Shown: positions 34,563-44,007, counted from the first letter of the stretch. The stretch: 64,000 nucleotides of DNA from Petrocella sp024636985 (GCA_024636985.1 JAGXFY010000079.1:1-64000); one strand, 5' to 3'. The notes: generated by a model not told the origin, from the letters alone. Made by a program: numbers and translations.

Positions 34563-35549
34563 ATGGCCAATAGATTTCAAACCCTATTAAACGTACTAAA
34601 AAAACAGAATAAGGTATATATTCAACCACATAATATACCGGATCCGGATGCATTAGCCAGTAGCTTTGCTTTGGGTTTGCTTCTTGAACGTTTTGGTATT
34701 CCTAGTAAGATTATCTATGGTGATAGCATTGAAAAAGCCAATTCCAAGCGTATGGTCGATATGTTTAATATCAAGCTTGAATGTATAGAAGAAGGCTTTT
34801 CCATAGAAAAAGATGATTTCATTATATTCATAGATGTCCAACGTGGCAATTCCAATTTGACGGATTTGCAAGCTAAACGGGTTGGCGTCATCGATCATCA
34901 TGATAAAATGACGAAAGCCAAATATGAATACGAAGACATTCGCACTGAAATGGGTGCATGTTCTTCTATGGTCACCGCTTATTATCAAGAAATGGGCGTG
35001 GAGCCATCACTTGAAGCGGCAACCGCTCTTGTATATGGCATCATGACAGATACCGATAACCTTACCAGGTATAATAACAACGCGGACGCAGAAATGTTTT
35101 ATTGGCTTTATAAGTATGCCGATTTTACTATGATCAAAAATCTACGTATGAATGAAATCGGCAAGGAAGATATTTATGCGTATGCCAAAGCCTTACAAAA
35201 TATTGAAATCTATGGTAATATTGGATTTATACATATTGAAAATTGTAACGATTCTTTACTCGGAACCATCAGTGACATGGTTTACACTATTGAAGGTGTT
35301 GCAATTGTAGTCTCCTATGCCAAAAGAGAAGACGGCATCAAGTTCTCAATTCGCAGTGGTCTAGGCGGTGTTAAGGCCAATAATTTGGTGCAATATATTT
35401 TGAATCATCAAGGCGTTGGTGGTGGACATGATGAAATGGCAGGCGGCTTCATTAGAAAGAGTGAAATGCAATTTTTAGAGAATAAAGAATTGAACACTTA
35501 TGTTAGATATAGAGTTTTATCTTATCTTGAGAAAGAAAATAGTTTGTAG
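34563..35549 (+). CDS. DHH-family phosphoesterase
   Basis: A 328-residue DHH/DHHA1 protein. Metal ligands appear in HNIPDPDALASS (residues 21-32), a central Asp in IIFIDVQRG and the DHH itself in GVIDHHDKM, with the DHHA1 glycine motif GVGGGHDEMAGGF at the end. Relatives include NrnA-type oligoribonuclease/pAp phosphatases and cyclic-dinucleotide phosphodiesterases. With CdaA in the same window, hydrolysis of c-di-AMP-derived pApA is a possibility but not proven. No N-terminal membrane or PAS domain, so it is not GdpP. Confidence 0.85.
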   Translation: MANRFQTLLNVLKKQNKVYIQPHNIPDPDALASSFALGLLLERFGIPSKIIYGDSIEKANSKRMVDMFNIKLECIEEGFSIEKDDFIIFIDVQRGNSNLTDLQAKRVGVIDHHDKMTKAKYEYEDIRTEMGACSSMVTAYYQEMGVEPSLEAATALVYGIMTDTDNLTRYNNNADAEMFYWLYKYADFTMIKNLRMNEIGKEDIYAYAKALQNIEIYGNIGFIHIENCNDSLLGTISDMVYTIEGVAIVVSYAKREDGIKFSIRSGLGGVKANNLVQYILNHQGVGGGHDEMAGGFIRKSEMQFLENKELNTYVRYRVLSYLEKENSL

Positions 35550-35560
35550 GAGGTGTAGTT

Positions 35561-36505
35561 TTGGATTATGAAACAGTCATCATAGAAGGGTATAAAAAAA
35601 GCCCTATATTGGTAAGAAAATGGACACCTGAAGGTAAAGTGAAGGGGTGTTTACATATTCTTCACGGTATGGCTGAGCATTGTCTAAGGTACGACGCATT
35701 TTCAAAATATCTTTGTAAACAAGGATTTGTTGTTTGGGCCCATGACCATCGCCAACATGGATACAGCATCGGTCATCATGAGGCAGGTTTTTTTGATAGA
35801 ACAGATTCTTGGGATGCAATTATTGAGGATGTTGGTATTGTTCAAAGAGCTTATAACAAGACATATTCGGATCAACCCATGTTCATGTTAGGACACAGTA
35901 TGGGTTCTCTTATTCTTAGAAGCTATCTTCAGTCTCATCAAACAAAACTTATGGGGGTCATTATAATGGGTTCACCCATTACTTCCAAGATATTAGGTAA
36001 GCTAGGTATTGTACTTAGCCGTTTTTTTGAGTATATAAAACCCAATCAACCCAATCATTGGCTTAATTACTTGTCAGTTGGTATACACAATAAGACAGTG
36101 GATCATCCTAAGACGCCTTTTGACTGGATATGTTCTAATCCCGATACGATTAAGGCATATAGCGAAGATCCTTTATGTGGCTATAATTATACATCGAGTT
36201 TTTATGAGACATTATCAAGAGGTTCATTAGAAGCCAATAACAGTATGCTCATGCGAGGCTTCCCCAAAATCAAAGCCTTGTTTATTTCAGGAGAAGAAGA
36301 TTCGGCTGGCAACATGGGTGAAGGTGTTAAAAAACTTAGTGCAACCTATAGGAACTTGGGCATTGATCATGAACTTATATTGATGCCGGGTATGCGACAT
36401 GAAATACTTAATGAAATAAATCGAAACAAGACTTATGAAACGATAGTTAATTGGATGAATCAGGCTTTAGTTACAGATAAGGAAAAAAATAATGAAAAAG
36501 AATGA
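35561..36505 (+). CDS. Alpha/beta hydrolase (monoacylglycerol-lipase-like)
   Basis: A 314-residue serine hydrolase. The oxyanion segment ILHGMAEHCLRYD, the nucleophile elbow GHSMGS (Ser near residue 111), a likely Asp in SGEEDSAGNMG and His in PGMRHEILNE match the Hydrolase_4 / monoglyceride lipase group. No signal peptide. The start is TTG at 35561, clearly backed by TAGGAGGTG. It follows the DHH gene by 11 bp and overlaps the next gene by 14 bp. Confidence 0.85.
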   Translation: MDYETVIIEGYKKSPILVRKWTPEGKVKGCLHILHGMAEHCLRYDAFSKYLCKQGFVVWAHDHRQHGYSIGHHEAGFFDRTDSWDAIIEDVGIVQRAYNKTYSDQPMFMLGHSMGSLILRSYLQSHQTKLMGVIIMGSPITSKILGKLGIVLSRFFEYIKPNQPNHWLNYLSVGIHNKTVDHPKTPFDWICSNPDTIKAYSEDPLCGYNYTSSFYETLSRGSLEANNSMLMRGFPKIKALFISGEEDSAGNMGEGVKKLSATYRNLGIDHELILMPGMRHEILNEINRNKTYETIVNWMNQALVTDKEKNNEKE

Positions 36506-36866
36506 CTTAATCATCATAGGTGCCGGCCTATTGATCGCATTATTGGCTTATTTAATAATGTCAATCGGGCAAAAAAACATAAAAACGGATGAATTAAATG
36601 TTGAAGTCTATGTAGATGGTGAATTACTTGAGGTTTTACCAATGGACAAAGAAGGCATATTTACTTATGAAACGGAATATGGAACGAATGTACTTGAAAT
36701 CTATGATCATAAAGCAAGTATAATTGAAGCAACCTGCCCGGATCAAATCTGTGTAAACAGCAGTGATATTTTCAGGCCTAACCAGAACATTGTATGCTTA
36801 CCATTTCGTTTTCATGTTCTCGTGCAAGGTGAAGGGGAGGTGGAATTTGATGCAGTTTCACAATAA
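36492..36866 (+). CDS. NusG domain II-containing membrane-anchored protein
   Basis: A 124-residue protein with one N-terminal membrane segment (about 6-25) and an extracytoplasmic NusG-II-like beta domain containing the pair CPDQIC (about residues 80-85) and a further Cys in NIVCLPFR, the usual pattern of this family. These proteins often accompany Gx-transporter and FMN-transferase genes. It overlaps the lipase gene by 14 bp and the next gene by 17 bp, so it is part of a tight operon. Confidence 0.8.
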   Translation: MKKNDLIIIGAGLLIALLAYLIMSIGQKNIKTDELNVEVYVDGELLEVLPMDKEGIFTYETEYGTNVLEIYDHKASIIEATCPDQICVNSSDIFRPNQNIVCLPFRFHVLVQGEGEVEFDAVSQ

Positions 36867-37383
36867 ATTACCTCTAAGACGTATGATTATTCTTGGATTA
36901 CTAATAGCCATTGCTTTGGTTCTTAGTTATTTTGAAAGATTTATTCCATTAAGCTTTGCCGTTCCAGGTATAAAATTAGGCTTAGCTAATGTTGTTACAT
37001 TACTGGCCATTAATTTATATCGACCCAAAGATGTGTATTTTCTCGTTATTTTAAGAGTGATATTAGCATCCATTTTTATTGGTAGTGTGATGAGCTTGTG
37101 GTATAGCATGGCAGGTGGCTTATTAAGTGCAACTGGCATGCTACTTATGTCCAGTCTTCCCAAAGATAAAGTGAGTATTGTCGGTATCAGTGTGATCGGT
37201 GCGATTTGTCATAATATTGGACAGATTATAATAGTTTCCATCATAACGGGAAGTGCTTATGTTGCTATGACATACTTTCCGATTCTTGTCGTGGCGGCTA
37301 TCGTGGCCGGTATTTTTATTGGTTACGTAGCAAAAGCAACAAAGCCTTATTTAGCGCGGATTGTTTTGGATCATAATAGTTGA
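36850..37383 (+). CDS. Gx transporter family / heptaprenyl diphosphate synthase component I-like membrane protein
   Basis: A 177-residue polytopic protein (about five segments) with the family's PGIKLGLANVVTLLAI motif near residue 36-50. Members were first named heptaprenyl diphosphate synthase component I but are integral membrane proteins related to ECF S components; the true substrate is unsettled. The ATG at 36850 follows GGGGAGGTGG and overlaps the NusG-II gene. The paired arrangement is common in clostridia. Confidence 0.8.
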   Translation: MQFHNKLPLRRMIILGLLIAIALVLSYFERFIPLSFAVPGIKLGLANVVTLLAINLYRPKDVYFLVILRVILASIFIGSVMSLWYSMAGGLLSATGMLLMSSLPKDKVSIVGISVIGAICHNIGQIIIVSIITGSAYVAMTYFPILVVAAIVAGIFIGYVAKATKPYLARIVLDHNS

Positions 37384-37466
37384 TATGAGTGTGTATATTT
37401 TTTGAACAAGTATTACGGTTAGATTAAAATGACGTCTGAAGTCTTTATTAATCCCATTAACTTTGC

Positions 37467-37472
37467 TATAAT
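37467..37472 (+). promoter_or_regulatory. Candidate -10 of the amidase gene
   Basis: TATAAT, 81 bp upstream of the amidase start. A second TATAAT lies at 37484. Neither has a good -35. Confidence 0.45.
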
Positions 37473-37553
37473 TTAGTAATGGCTATAATGGTCAAAGCAA
37501 ACTATAACCATTGCTATACGGTTCAATCTGATTGCCACCTCAAAGGAGAGTAT

Positions 37554-39815
37554 ATGATGAAGCGATTCTTAAGTCTATTGGTGCTTGTAGCACTTATTAT
37601 AAATTTATTTCAAGTCAATGTTTTTGCAGGCAATCAAGCCAATGAGCTTTATCTAGAATATGATCGTAATGTACATAAATATGATAATAGGTTGGTTACC
37701 GTTGTCATTAATGAAAAAGAGGTTAAGACCGGTGACATGCCGGCAGTCATTATAGGCAATAGAACATTGGTGCCGGTTAGAGAGATATTTGAATCTGAGG
37801 CTGTTGGTGCTAAGGTGGAATGGAACAGTAAGACAGAAGAGGTTTACATCACTTACCGGGATCAATTCATTGTTCTAGCCATCAACGATAAGACAGCTTA
37901 TGTCAATGGAAAACCCCATGAACTGGATGTACCGGCCAAACTCATTCGAGATCTTAATAAGGACCATCCCAAGACAATGGTACCTATTAGATTCATTTCA
38001 GAAGTGTTGGGTTTTGATGTAGATTGGGATAACAGTAGTTATACCGCCATGCTGACCAATGCTGATCTGGTTGTTGACATGCCTATTGAACCAGAGGTTC
38101 CGGAGGTAATAGAACCGGATTCGGAAGGCGATGACCTTGACGGAGATAAGCTAGAAGGCATTTCAGGAGACGGCGCTAACAAAACTTTGCCAACAGAATT
38201 AAGGAATACACCTGTTCAATGGTCGGCAACAAAAGATCAGATGGAAAGCATTTCATCGAACAAAAATTCTATTGCGCTTACATCCGAAAACCATCCGGAG
38301 ACTAAGATTACAGATATAGCTTATGATACATCAGGTACCCAAAATAGATTTGTGATTAAGGCAACTTCGGCCATATCAGAGGTAAAATACACCTTGTGGG
38401 AGGGAAAACTGGTTATAGATATACCCAGGTCCGTTTCAGGTTTGAAGGGTGAAACAAAATATGACTCAAACCCCATCCTAACAAGTATAAGGTCCAGCCA
38501 ATACAGTTCCAATCCGAATGCAACACGTATTGTCTTTGACTTAAAGAATGAATCCATTAAATTGGATGTATCTCTTAATAAAAATCGTACAGAACTTGTT
38601 GTTGCGACTTCGGACAATATCATTCACGATATTTTACTAGGACAAAACGATCAAGGTGATTATATACGCGTTGAAGGTGTTGCTGCACCGGATATGAATA
38701 TTTTCCGACTTTCCAATCCGGATCGGGTGGTCATTGATTTTGAAAATACCACCTCTTTAATCGGCACAAAAGAAAGCCAAGCGTCCGGTCAATATGTAGA
38801 GAAAATTCGAACAGCTCAGTTTGAGGAAACAAAAACACGTATTGTTGTGGAAACAGATGGTCAAGCCGATTATGAAGTGGTAAAGTCATCCGGTGAAGAG
38901 ACCATGATTCAATTGAAGGAACCTACTTATGAGAATATAGAGTATAAAAATGAAACTAAACCGGTAATTGCATTAGAACATGTAGATGTGCCTATAGAGA
39001 TGAGCGGTATCATTTATGATAATGACTACAGAAACAAGACTTTCCATATTACATTGGCGGGCAATTATGGAAATGTGTTTGGAAAAGGATCTGTTAAAGT
39101 CCATGACGGTCTTATAGAAACCATTGATATTAGCCAGAATAGTAAGGACCAGACCCAAATTACCATTAAGTCGAATTATATTTATGAGTATAGAGTCGAA
39201 GAAGTAGGCGATAAGATTGAGATTAAGGCCTATAGACCAAAAGAGCTTTATAATAAGATTGTTGTCATTGATGCAGGACATGGTGGACGTGATCCGGGTG
39301 CAGTTGCCAATGGCTTACAAGAAAAAGATGTTAACCTAAAAATGCTTCTGTATCTCAAAAATCTTTTAGATGCGGATACCAGTGTCAAAGTCTACTATAC
39401 GAGGTTGACAGATACATTCCCATCTTTGCAGGATCGTTGTGATATTGCCAATGAGATAGGTGCAGATTTCTTTATTAGTATTCATAACAATGCTTTTAAT
39501 GCCAGCGAAAATGGTACAGAGACTCTGTATTTCCCATCAAACGTACAGGATAAGTTAACTTCTCCTAAGTTAGCTCAGATATTCCAAAAAAACATTGTGG
39601 CGTATACAGGCATGAAGGATAGAGGCCTTAAACAAAGAGAAAACTTATACCTACTTAAGAATACAATCATGCCGGCAGTTCTAGTTGAGGTTGGATTCCT
39701 AACCAATGTAAATGACGTTGCCAAGTTAAAGGATGAGACTTTCCTAAAAACCACAGCATCGGCACTTTATCAATCGATACTTGAAACCTTTAGTACTTAC
39801 CCAACGAAGCGATAA
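37554..39815 (+). CDS. Secreted N-acetylmuramoyl-L-alanine amidase with AMIN domains
   Basis: Cleaves the peptide from muramic acid in peptidoglycan. The 753 residues comprise a signal peptide (1-25), a copper-amine-oxidase-N-like stalk (about 40-165), an acidic linker (about 175-205), AMIN-type domains (about 240-560) and a C-terminal Amidase_3 domain with zinc ligands His576 (DAGHGGRDPG), the Glu in QEKDVNLK, the His in SIHNNAF and catalytic Glu in LVEVGFLTN. The start has AAAGGAGAG upstream (ATG 37554 or the adjacent 37557). It may serve cell separation or spore-related lysis. It stands alone before a strong terminator. Confidence 0.92.
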   Translation: MMKRFLSLLVLVALIINLFQVNVFAGNQANELYLEYDRNVHKYDNRLVTVVINEKEVKTGDMPAVIIGNRTLVPVREIFESEAVGAKVEWNSKTEEVYITYRDQFIVLAINDKTAYVNGKPHELDVPAKLIRDLNKDHPKTMVPIRFISEVLGFDVDWDNSSYTAMLTNADLVVDMPIEPEVPEVIEPDSEGDDLDGDKLEGISGDGANKTLPTELRNTPVQWSATKDQMESISSNKNSIALTSENHPETKITDIAYDTSGTQNRFVIKATSAISEVKYTLWEGKLVIDIPRSVSGLKGETKYDSNPILTSIRSSQYSSNPNATRIVFDLKNESIKLDVSLNKNRTELVVATSDNIIHDILLGQNDQGDYIRVEGVAAPDMNIFRLSNPDRVVIDFENTTSLIGTKESQASGQYVEKIRTAQFEETKTRIVVETDGQADYEVVKSSGEETMIQLKEPTYENIEYKNETKPVIALEHVDVPIEMSGIIYDNDYRNKTFHITLAGNYGNVFGKGSVKVHDGLIETIDISQNSKDQTQITIKSNYIYEYRVEEVGDKIEIKAYRPKELYNKIVVIDAGHGGRDPGAVANGLQEKDVNLKMLLYLKNLLDADTSVKVYYTRLTDTFPSLQDRCDIANEIGADFFISIHNNAFNASENGTETLYFPSNVQDKLTSPKLAQIFQKNIVAYTGMKDRGLKQRENLYLLKNTIMPAVLVEVGFLTNVNDVAKLKDETFLKTTASALYQSILETFSTYPTKR

Positions 39816-39842
39816 GAAGTGTGACTTTGTCACGATAAATAC

Positions 39843-39883
39843 TATAGAAAACAAGAGGCTGATTTAGCCTCTTGTTTTCTATA
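39843..39883. terminator. Terminator after the amidase gene
   Basis: A perfect 18-bp stem, TATAGAAAACAAGAGGCT and its complement around GATTT, with TTTTCT at the 3' side. Confidence 0.93.
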
Positions 39884-39916
39884 CCAGTCAAAAAATAATG
39901 ACGTATGAGGTAGAAA

Positions 39917-40897
39917 ATGAAAGATGAAATACTAAAAGTGTTGATGACCACAAAAGAATATGTGTCAGGTGCAGGCTTAAGTGAAACCTTAGGTGTCTCT
40001 CGAACCGCTATTTGGAAAGCAATCCACAAATTAAAAGATGAAGGCTACGAGATAGAAGCCGTACCAAATCGAGGGTACCGTCTATTGATAGAAACAACAA
40101 ATTTGGTTGAAACGGCGATTCGACTTCATTTAAGTAAAGCGTCAAGGTTTACGACCATCAAAATATATGAAACCGTTGATTCAACAAATTCTGAAGCTAA
40201 ACGTTTGAAAGTAAACAAAAGCATGAATGAAGGTTTGATCATTGCCAAAGAGCAAACGGCAGGCAAAGGCAGGCGAGGTAAGAACTGGACATCTGTTAAA
40301 GATGAGGGTATATGGGCATCTTTAGTCTTGGTTCCGGATATACCACCGATGATTGCATCCATGCTAACATTAATCGCAGGGATGTCAGCAGCCATGGCCA
40401 TTGAAGATAGAACAGGTCTTGAGGTAGGTATTAAGTGGCCTAATGATCTTGTCATTTCAGGAAAAAAAGTTTGTGGCATTTTAACAGAGATGAGTACAGA
40501 AGCAGATTATATAAATCATGTTGTGGTAGGTATTGGCATTAATGTGAATCAGTCATTTTTTGAGGAACCCTTAAAGGCTATAGCGACCTCACTGAAGATC
40601 GAACTTGGAAGAGAAGTGAACCGAGTGGAGATCTTAACTACTTTTTTAAATCATTTTGAGACATTATATGAAAAATTCTTGAAAATTAAGGATTTGAGTT
40701 TTATGATAGATAAGTACAACAGCATGTGTGTTAATGTGGATCAGGAACTTAGAATTATTGAACATGGTGCAACCAAACAAGCAACGGGCATCAAGGTTAC
40801 GGATCAAGGTGGCCTGATGGTCAGAAACAAGGAAGGGAATACAGAAATCATATATGCCGGCGACGTTTCTATAAGAGGCATAAATGGTTATGTATAA
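39917..40897 (+). CDS. birA: Biotin operon repressor / biotin-protein ligase
   Basis: Attaches biotin to carboxylases and, through its DNA-binding domain, represses biotin genes. The 326 residues contain an N-terminal helix-turn-helix (LSETLGVSRTAIWKAIHKL, about 18-36), the adenylate-forming AGKGRRGKNW, the catalytic core WPNDLVISGKKVCGIL and a C-terminal SH3-like domain. The HTH makes it the dual-function form. No biotin gene or biotin carboxylase is in the window. DUF6145-like and ECF-S genes follow. Confidence 0.93.
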   Translation: MKDEILKVLMTTKEYVSGAGLSETLGVSRTAIWKAIHKLKDEGYEIEAVPNRGYRLLIETTNLVETAIRLHLSKASRFTTIKIYETVDSTNSEAKRLKVNKSMNEGLIIAKEQTAGKGRRGKNWTSVKDEGIWASLVLVPDIPPMIASMLTLIAGMSAAMAIEDRTGLEVGIKWPNDLVISGKKVCGILTEMSTEADYINHVVVGIGINVNQSFFEEPLKAIATSLKIELGREVNRVEILTTFLNHFETLYEKFLKIKDLSFMIDKYNSMCVNVDQELRIIEHGATKQATGIKVTDQGGLMVRNKEGNTEIIYAGDVSIRGINGYV

Positions 40898-40908
40898 AGG
40901 GTTTAGCA

Positions 40909-41235
40909 ATGGAAGAGGTTATATTAGCTGCTGCGAGCAGTTATGACAGAAAATACTATTTCAACAGTGAATTTGATGCAATACCAGAAGGTATTAAAAC
41001 AAGCATTCAAATTATGTTGGTTTCATTTACTATGGAAATTGGTGGTCTATTGTCTTTGGTATATGATGAGCATGGTTTGTTACATTTTAGAACGGAATGT
41101 GATGAAGAAGATATTCTGTATGATGAGATTGGCGCACATCTGAAGATTAAGAAGATGATGGTTGATCAGGAGGATCTTCTTGAAGGGCTTCAAATGTTTT
41201 ACAAGGTTTTCTATTTAGGTGAACCTCTAGAATAA
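40909..41235 (+). CDS. Small uncharacterised protein (DUF6145-like)
   Basis: A 108-residue acidic soluble protein, beginning MEEVILAAASSYDRKYYFNS and ending with FYKVFYLGEP. It resembles a clostridial family that I recall as DUF6145, often found next to birA; the name should be checked. No catalytic motif is visible. It starts 11 bp after the birA stop and is probably co-transcribed. Confidence 0.65.
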   Translation: MEEVILAAASSYDRKYYFNSEFDAIPEGIKTSIQIMLVSFTMEIGGLLSLVYDEHGLLHFRTECDEEDILYDEIGAHLKIKKMMVDQEDLLEGLQMFYKVFYLGEPLE

Positions 41236-41251
41236 GTAAAGAAATTCACCA

Positions 41252-41279
41252 TTGCATTTGAAAAATATACTGCTATAAT
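41252..41279 (+). promoter_or_regulatory. Promoter of the ECF S-component gene
   Basis: TTGCAT, a 16-bp spacer and TATAAT, followed by a leader of about 75 nt with two small hairpins (CATCTACGGATG and TCCCGTATGGGA) before the ribosome-binding site. No known riboswitch is recognised. Confidence 0.65.
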
Positions 41280-41358
41280 AGACATGAAACAATTAATGCG
41301 AATCATCTACGGATGATGTCTTGTATCCCGTATGGGAACGAGAACAGGAGGCGATTTT

Positions 41359-41955
41359 GTGAATAAGACACTAAAAGACACAAGAAAACTGGTGATTTTG
41401 AGCCTGATGCTTGCCATCACTATGATACTGGATTTTACACCGCTGGGCGCGATTCCTATGGGAACGGTTGAGGCAACCATCACGCATATTCCTACAATCA
41501 TTACAGGGATTATTTTGGGACCAGTTGCAGGATTGATTATGGGACTGGCATTTGGATTGATATCTTTTTTTCATGCACTCATTAGACCGGTATCACCCTT
41601 TTCACTGTTTTTTATTAATCCGATTATTTCCATTTTACCGAGAATGTTTATTGGTGTAGCTGCCTATTATGCGTACGCTTTAGCACTAAAACTATTTAAG
41701 GCGAAACTGGCACCCTTAGCCATAGGTGTGGGCGCATTTGTAGGGAGTTTAACCAATACAATATTGGTACTTGGTGCACTTAGTCTTATATATGGTAGTA
41801 AGATTGAAGCTATGCTTTTAGAAGCCGGTTTATCAACCAAAGCTTATTTGTGGGCACTTGGTGTTGCAGGTACAAATGGATTAATGGAAGGTATTGTTTC
41901 AGTTGTCATCGTAACAGCGATTTGCTCTGTTTATTTTAAGCAGTATAAATCATAA
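41359..41955 (+). CDS. ECF transporter S component, probably pantothenate
   Basis: A 198-residue, six-segment vitamin-binding subunit of an energy-coupling-factor transporter. The N-terminal LVILSLMLAITMILDFTPLG and GTVEATITHIPTIITGIILGP are typical of the S component fold that docks on a shared EcfAAT module, which is not in this window. Pantothenate is inferred because the next gene is pantothenate kinase; the neighbouring birA would instead suggest biotin, but the protein lacks BioY features. The start is GTG after AGGAGGCG. Confidence 0.8.
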   Translation: MNKTLKDTRKLVILSLMLAITMILDFTPLGAIPMGTVEATITHIPTIITGIILGPVAGLIMGLAFGLISFFHALIRPVSPFSLFFINPIISILPRMFIGVAAYYAYALALKLFKAKLAPLAIGVGAFVGSLTNTILVLGALSLIYGSKIEAMLLEAGLSTKAYLWALGVAGTNGLMEGIVSVVIVTAICSVYFKQYKS

Positions 41956-42051
41956 TAACTTTAATAAACCGTTAATAAACCCTCAGTAAGACTTCTGAGA
42001 CTTATGTAAGATATTAATGACGATATATAAAGTTGAGCTATTAATAAATAT

Positions 42052-42089
42052 GAATCAAGAGCTTAGACATATGAATAAGCTCTTGATTC
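42052..42089 (+). terminator. Hairpin between ECF-S and coaX, possible terminator
   Basis: A perfect 13-bp stem, GAATCAAGAGCTT with AAGCTCTTGATTC, but no T run after it; it could be an RNA-processing or regulatory hairpin instead. Confidence 0.5.
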
Positions 42090-42156
42090 TGATTATAGAG
42101 AAATGGTTTTTTGATCGTTGAAGAGCTGTTATAAAGAACGAATAGGAGGATCGTAT

Positions 42157-42930
42157 ATGTTATTGGCCATGGATGTTGGTAACACAAATATTACAATAGG
42201 GGTCCATAGCAATAATGAATGGATTGGTACCTTTAGGATGACCACTAAAACCCCAAGAACCTCAGATGAGTATGGTCTTTTTCTTCTTGCGCTTTTAAAT
42301 TCAAAGAAGATTGAAGTCAAAGATATAGATGGTGTCATCATATCGTCAGTAGTACCTAATATTATGTATTCGTTGAATAATGGAGTAAGAAAATATATCC
42401 GCTTAGAACCCATGATTGTCGGTCCGGGTATAAAGACAGGTATATCCATCCATACCGATGATCCAAGAGAAGTGGGAGCAGATCGTATTGTGGATGCTGC
42501 CGGTGGCTTTTATGAGTATGGTGGTCCTCTACTCGTTATTGATTTTGGAACAGCCACTACTTATGATTTTATTTCTGAAAAAGGTGTTTTTGAAGTGGCC
42601 GTCACTTCACCGGGAATCAAGATTACAGCCAATGCTTTGTGGCAAAAGGCAGCAAAATTACCGGAAATAGAAATCAAGAAACCAAGCTCTATATTGGCCA
42701 GAAATACCATTGACAGTATGCAAGCAGGTTTGGTATATGGTTATATCGGTCAAGTGGAATACATTGTAAAAAAAATGAAAGAAGAACTTAAATTACCAAA
42801 TATGAAAGTGGTTGCAACGGGTGGTCTTGCCAGGGTTATGCAAGGCGAAACCGAAGCTATTGATATATATGATAGTATTTTAACCTTCAAAGGTCTGAAA
42901 CACATATATGACCGTAATAGAGGAAAATAA
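42157..42930 (+). CDS. coaX: Type III pantothenate kinase
   Basis: First step of CoA synthesis, phosphorylating pantothenate. The 257 residues show the ASKHA-fold motifs of CoaX: MDVGNTNITIGV (5-16), GADRIVDAAGG and VIDFGTATTYDF. Feedback-insensitive and not biotin-like. The ATG at 42157 follows AGGAGGATC; the upstream TTG-led extension is rejected. The stop is one base before the dusB start. Confidence 0.94.
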   Translation: MLLAMDVGNTNITIGVHSNNEWIGTFRMTTKTPRTSDEYGLFLLALLNSKKIEVKDIDGVIISSVVPNIMYSLNNGVRKYIRLEPMIVGPGIKTGISIHTDDPREVGADRIVDAAGGFYEYGGPLLVIDFGTATTYDFISEKGVFEVAVTSPGIKITANALWQKAAKLPEIEIKKPSSILARNTIDSMQAGLVYGYIGQVEYIVKKMKEELKLPNMKVVATGGLARVMQGETEAIDIYDSILTFKGLKHIYDRNRGK

Positions 42931-42931
42931 A

Positions 42932-43891
42932 GTGAAAATAGATCAGCTTATTCTAAAGAACAACATATTTTTGGCACCTTTAGCAGGTGTATCAGACCGG
43001 CCATTTAGAGTACTTTGCTATGAACAAGGTGCAGGTTTGGTATATACGGAGATGATCAGTGCTAAAGCCATCTCCTATGATAATCAAAAAACCAAAGAGA
43101 TGTTGGTGACAAGTGCAGGCACAGAGACGTTAGGCATCCAACTTTTTGGCAAAGAGCCGGAGATAATGGCAGAAAGTGCTCAAAAGATAGACCATTCGGG
43201 TATCGCACTTTTTGATATCAACCTAGGTTGTCCGGTACCTAAAGTGGTAAATAACGGAGAAGGATCTGCATTAATGAAAAACCCTAAGTTGATTGGTGAC
43301 ATAGTGACCGCGATGGTAAAACATGTGTCCAAGCCGGTAACGATAAAAATAAGGAAAGGCTTTGATGCAAACCATGTGAATGCAGTCTTAGTAGCAAAGA
43401 TTGCTGAGGCAAGTGGAGCAGCAGCAATAACGGTTCATGGGAGAACAAGAGAGCAATACTACAGCGGTCATGCAGACTGGGAGATTATTCGAGCTGTAAA
43501 GGAAGCAGTAGATATTCCTGTAATCGGAAACGGTGATGTATTTAATGCCAATGATGCTAAAAGGATGTTGGAAGAAACGGGTTGTGATGGGGTGATGGTG
43601 GCAAGAGGTGCTCAAGGGAATCCGTGGATATTTAGAGAAATCAATGAGTATCTAAAAACCGGTCAGATACCAAAACGACCGGACACCGAAATGATCATAG
43701 AAATGATGATGCGACATAAAAACACGATGGTAGAAGACAAAGGCGCCTATATAGCTCTAAGAGAGATGCGCAAACATGTGGCATGGTACACAAAGGGTCT
43801 TAAGCATGGGACAAGACTTCGACAGGTGATGAATCAGATTGTGGATATTCATGAGTTTGATATAAAAGTTCGTGAGATTTTGTTGCAATGA
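42932..43891 (+). CDS. dusB: tRNA-dihydrouridine synthase B
   Basis: FMN enzyme that reduces uridine in the tRNA D-loop. The 319 residues include the N-terminal LAPLAGVSDRPFR, the catalytic Cys in NLGCPVPKV, KIRKGF and VHGRTREQYYSG, ending with the helical tRNA-binding domain. A GTG at 42932 is chosen because it follows AGAGGAAAATAA and gives the family's usual MKI start; an ATG at 42908 inside coaX would add eight residues. Confidence 0.93.
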   Translation: MKIDQLILKNNIFLAPLAGVSDRPFRVLCYEQGAGLVYTEMISAKAISYDNQKTKEMLVTSAGTETLGIQLFGKEPEIMAESAQKIDHSGIALFDINLGCPVPKVVNNGEGSALMKNPKLIGDIVTAMVKHVSKPVTIKIRKGFDANHVNAVLVAKIAEASGAAAITVHGRTREQYYSGHADWEIIRAVKEAVDIPVIGNGDVFNANDAKRMLEETGCDGVMVARGAQGNPWIFREINEYLKTGQIPKRPDTEMIIEMMMRHKNTMVEDKGAYIALREMRKHVAWYTKGLKHGTRLRQVMNQIVDIHEFDIKVREILLQ

Positions 43892-43921
43892 TAGTTAAAG
43901 GGTAGAATGTCAATATGATAA

Positions 43922-43950
43922 TTGACAACTAGGATATATTAAGTTATAAT
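43922..43950 (+). promoter_or_regulatory. Consensus promoter of greA-lysS
   Basis: A perfect TTGACA, a 17-bp spacer and a perfect TATAAT. The transcript would have a leader of about 125 nt before greA. Confidence 0.9.
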
Positions 43951-44007
43951 TTTTGGATATATTGTATGATGGCTTAGTATAAAATTCACACGTGATCTAG
44001 ATAAACC

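Noticed and set aside
41280..41358. Riboswitch in the leader of the ECF S-component gene
   Set aside because: Only two small hairpins in about 75 nt; no match to thiamine, folate, cobalamin, preQ1 or other aptamer cores that I can recognise.
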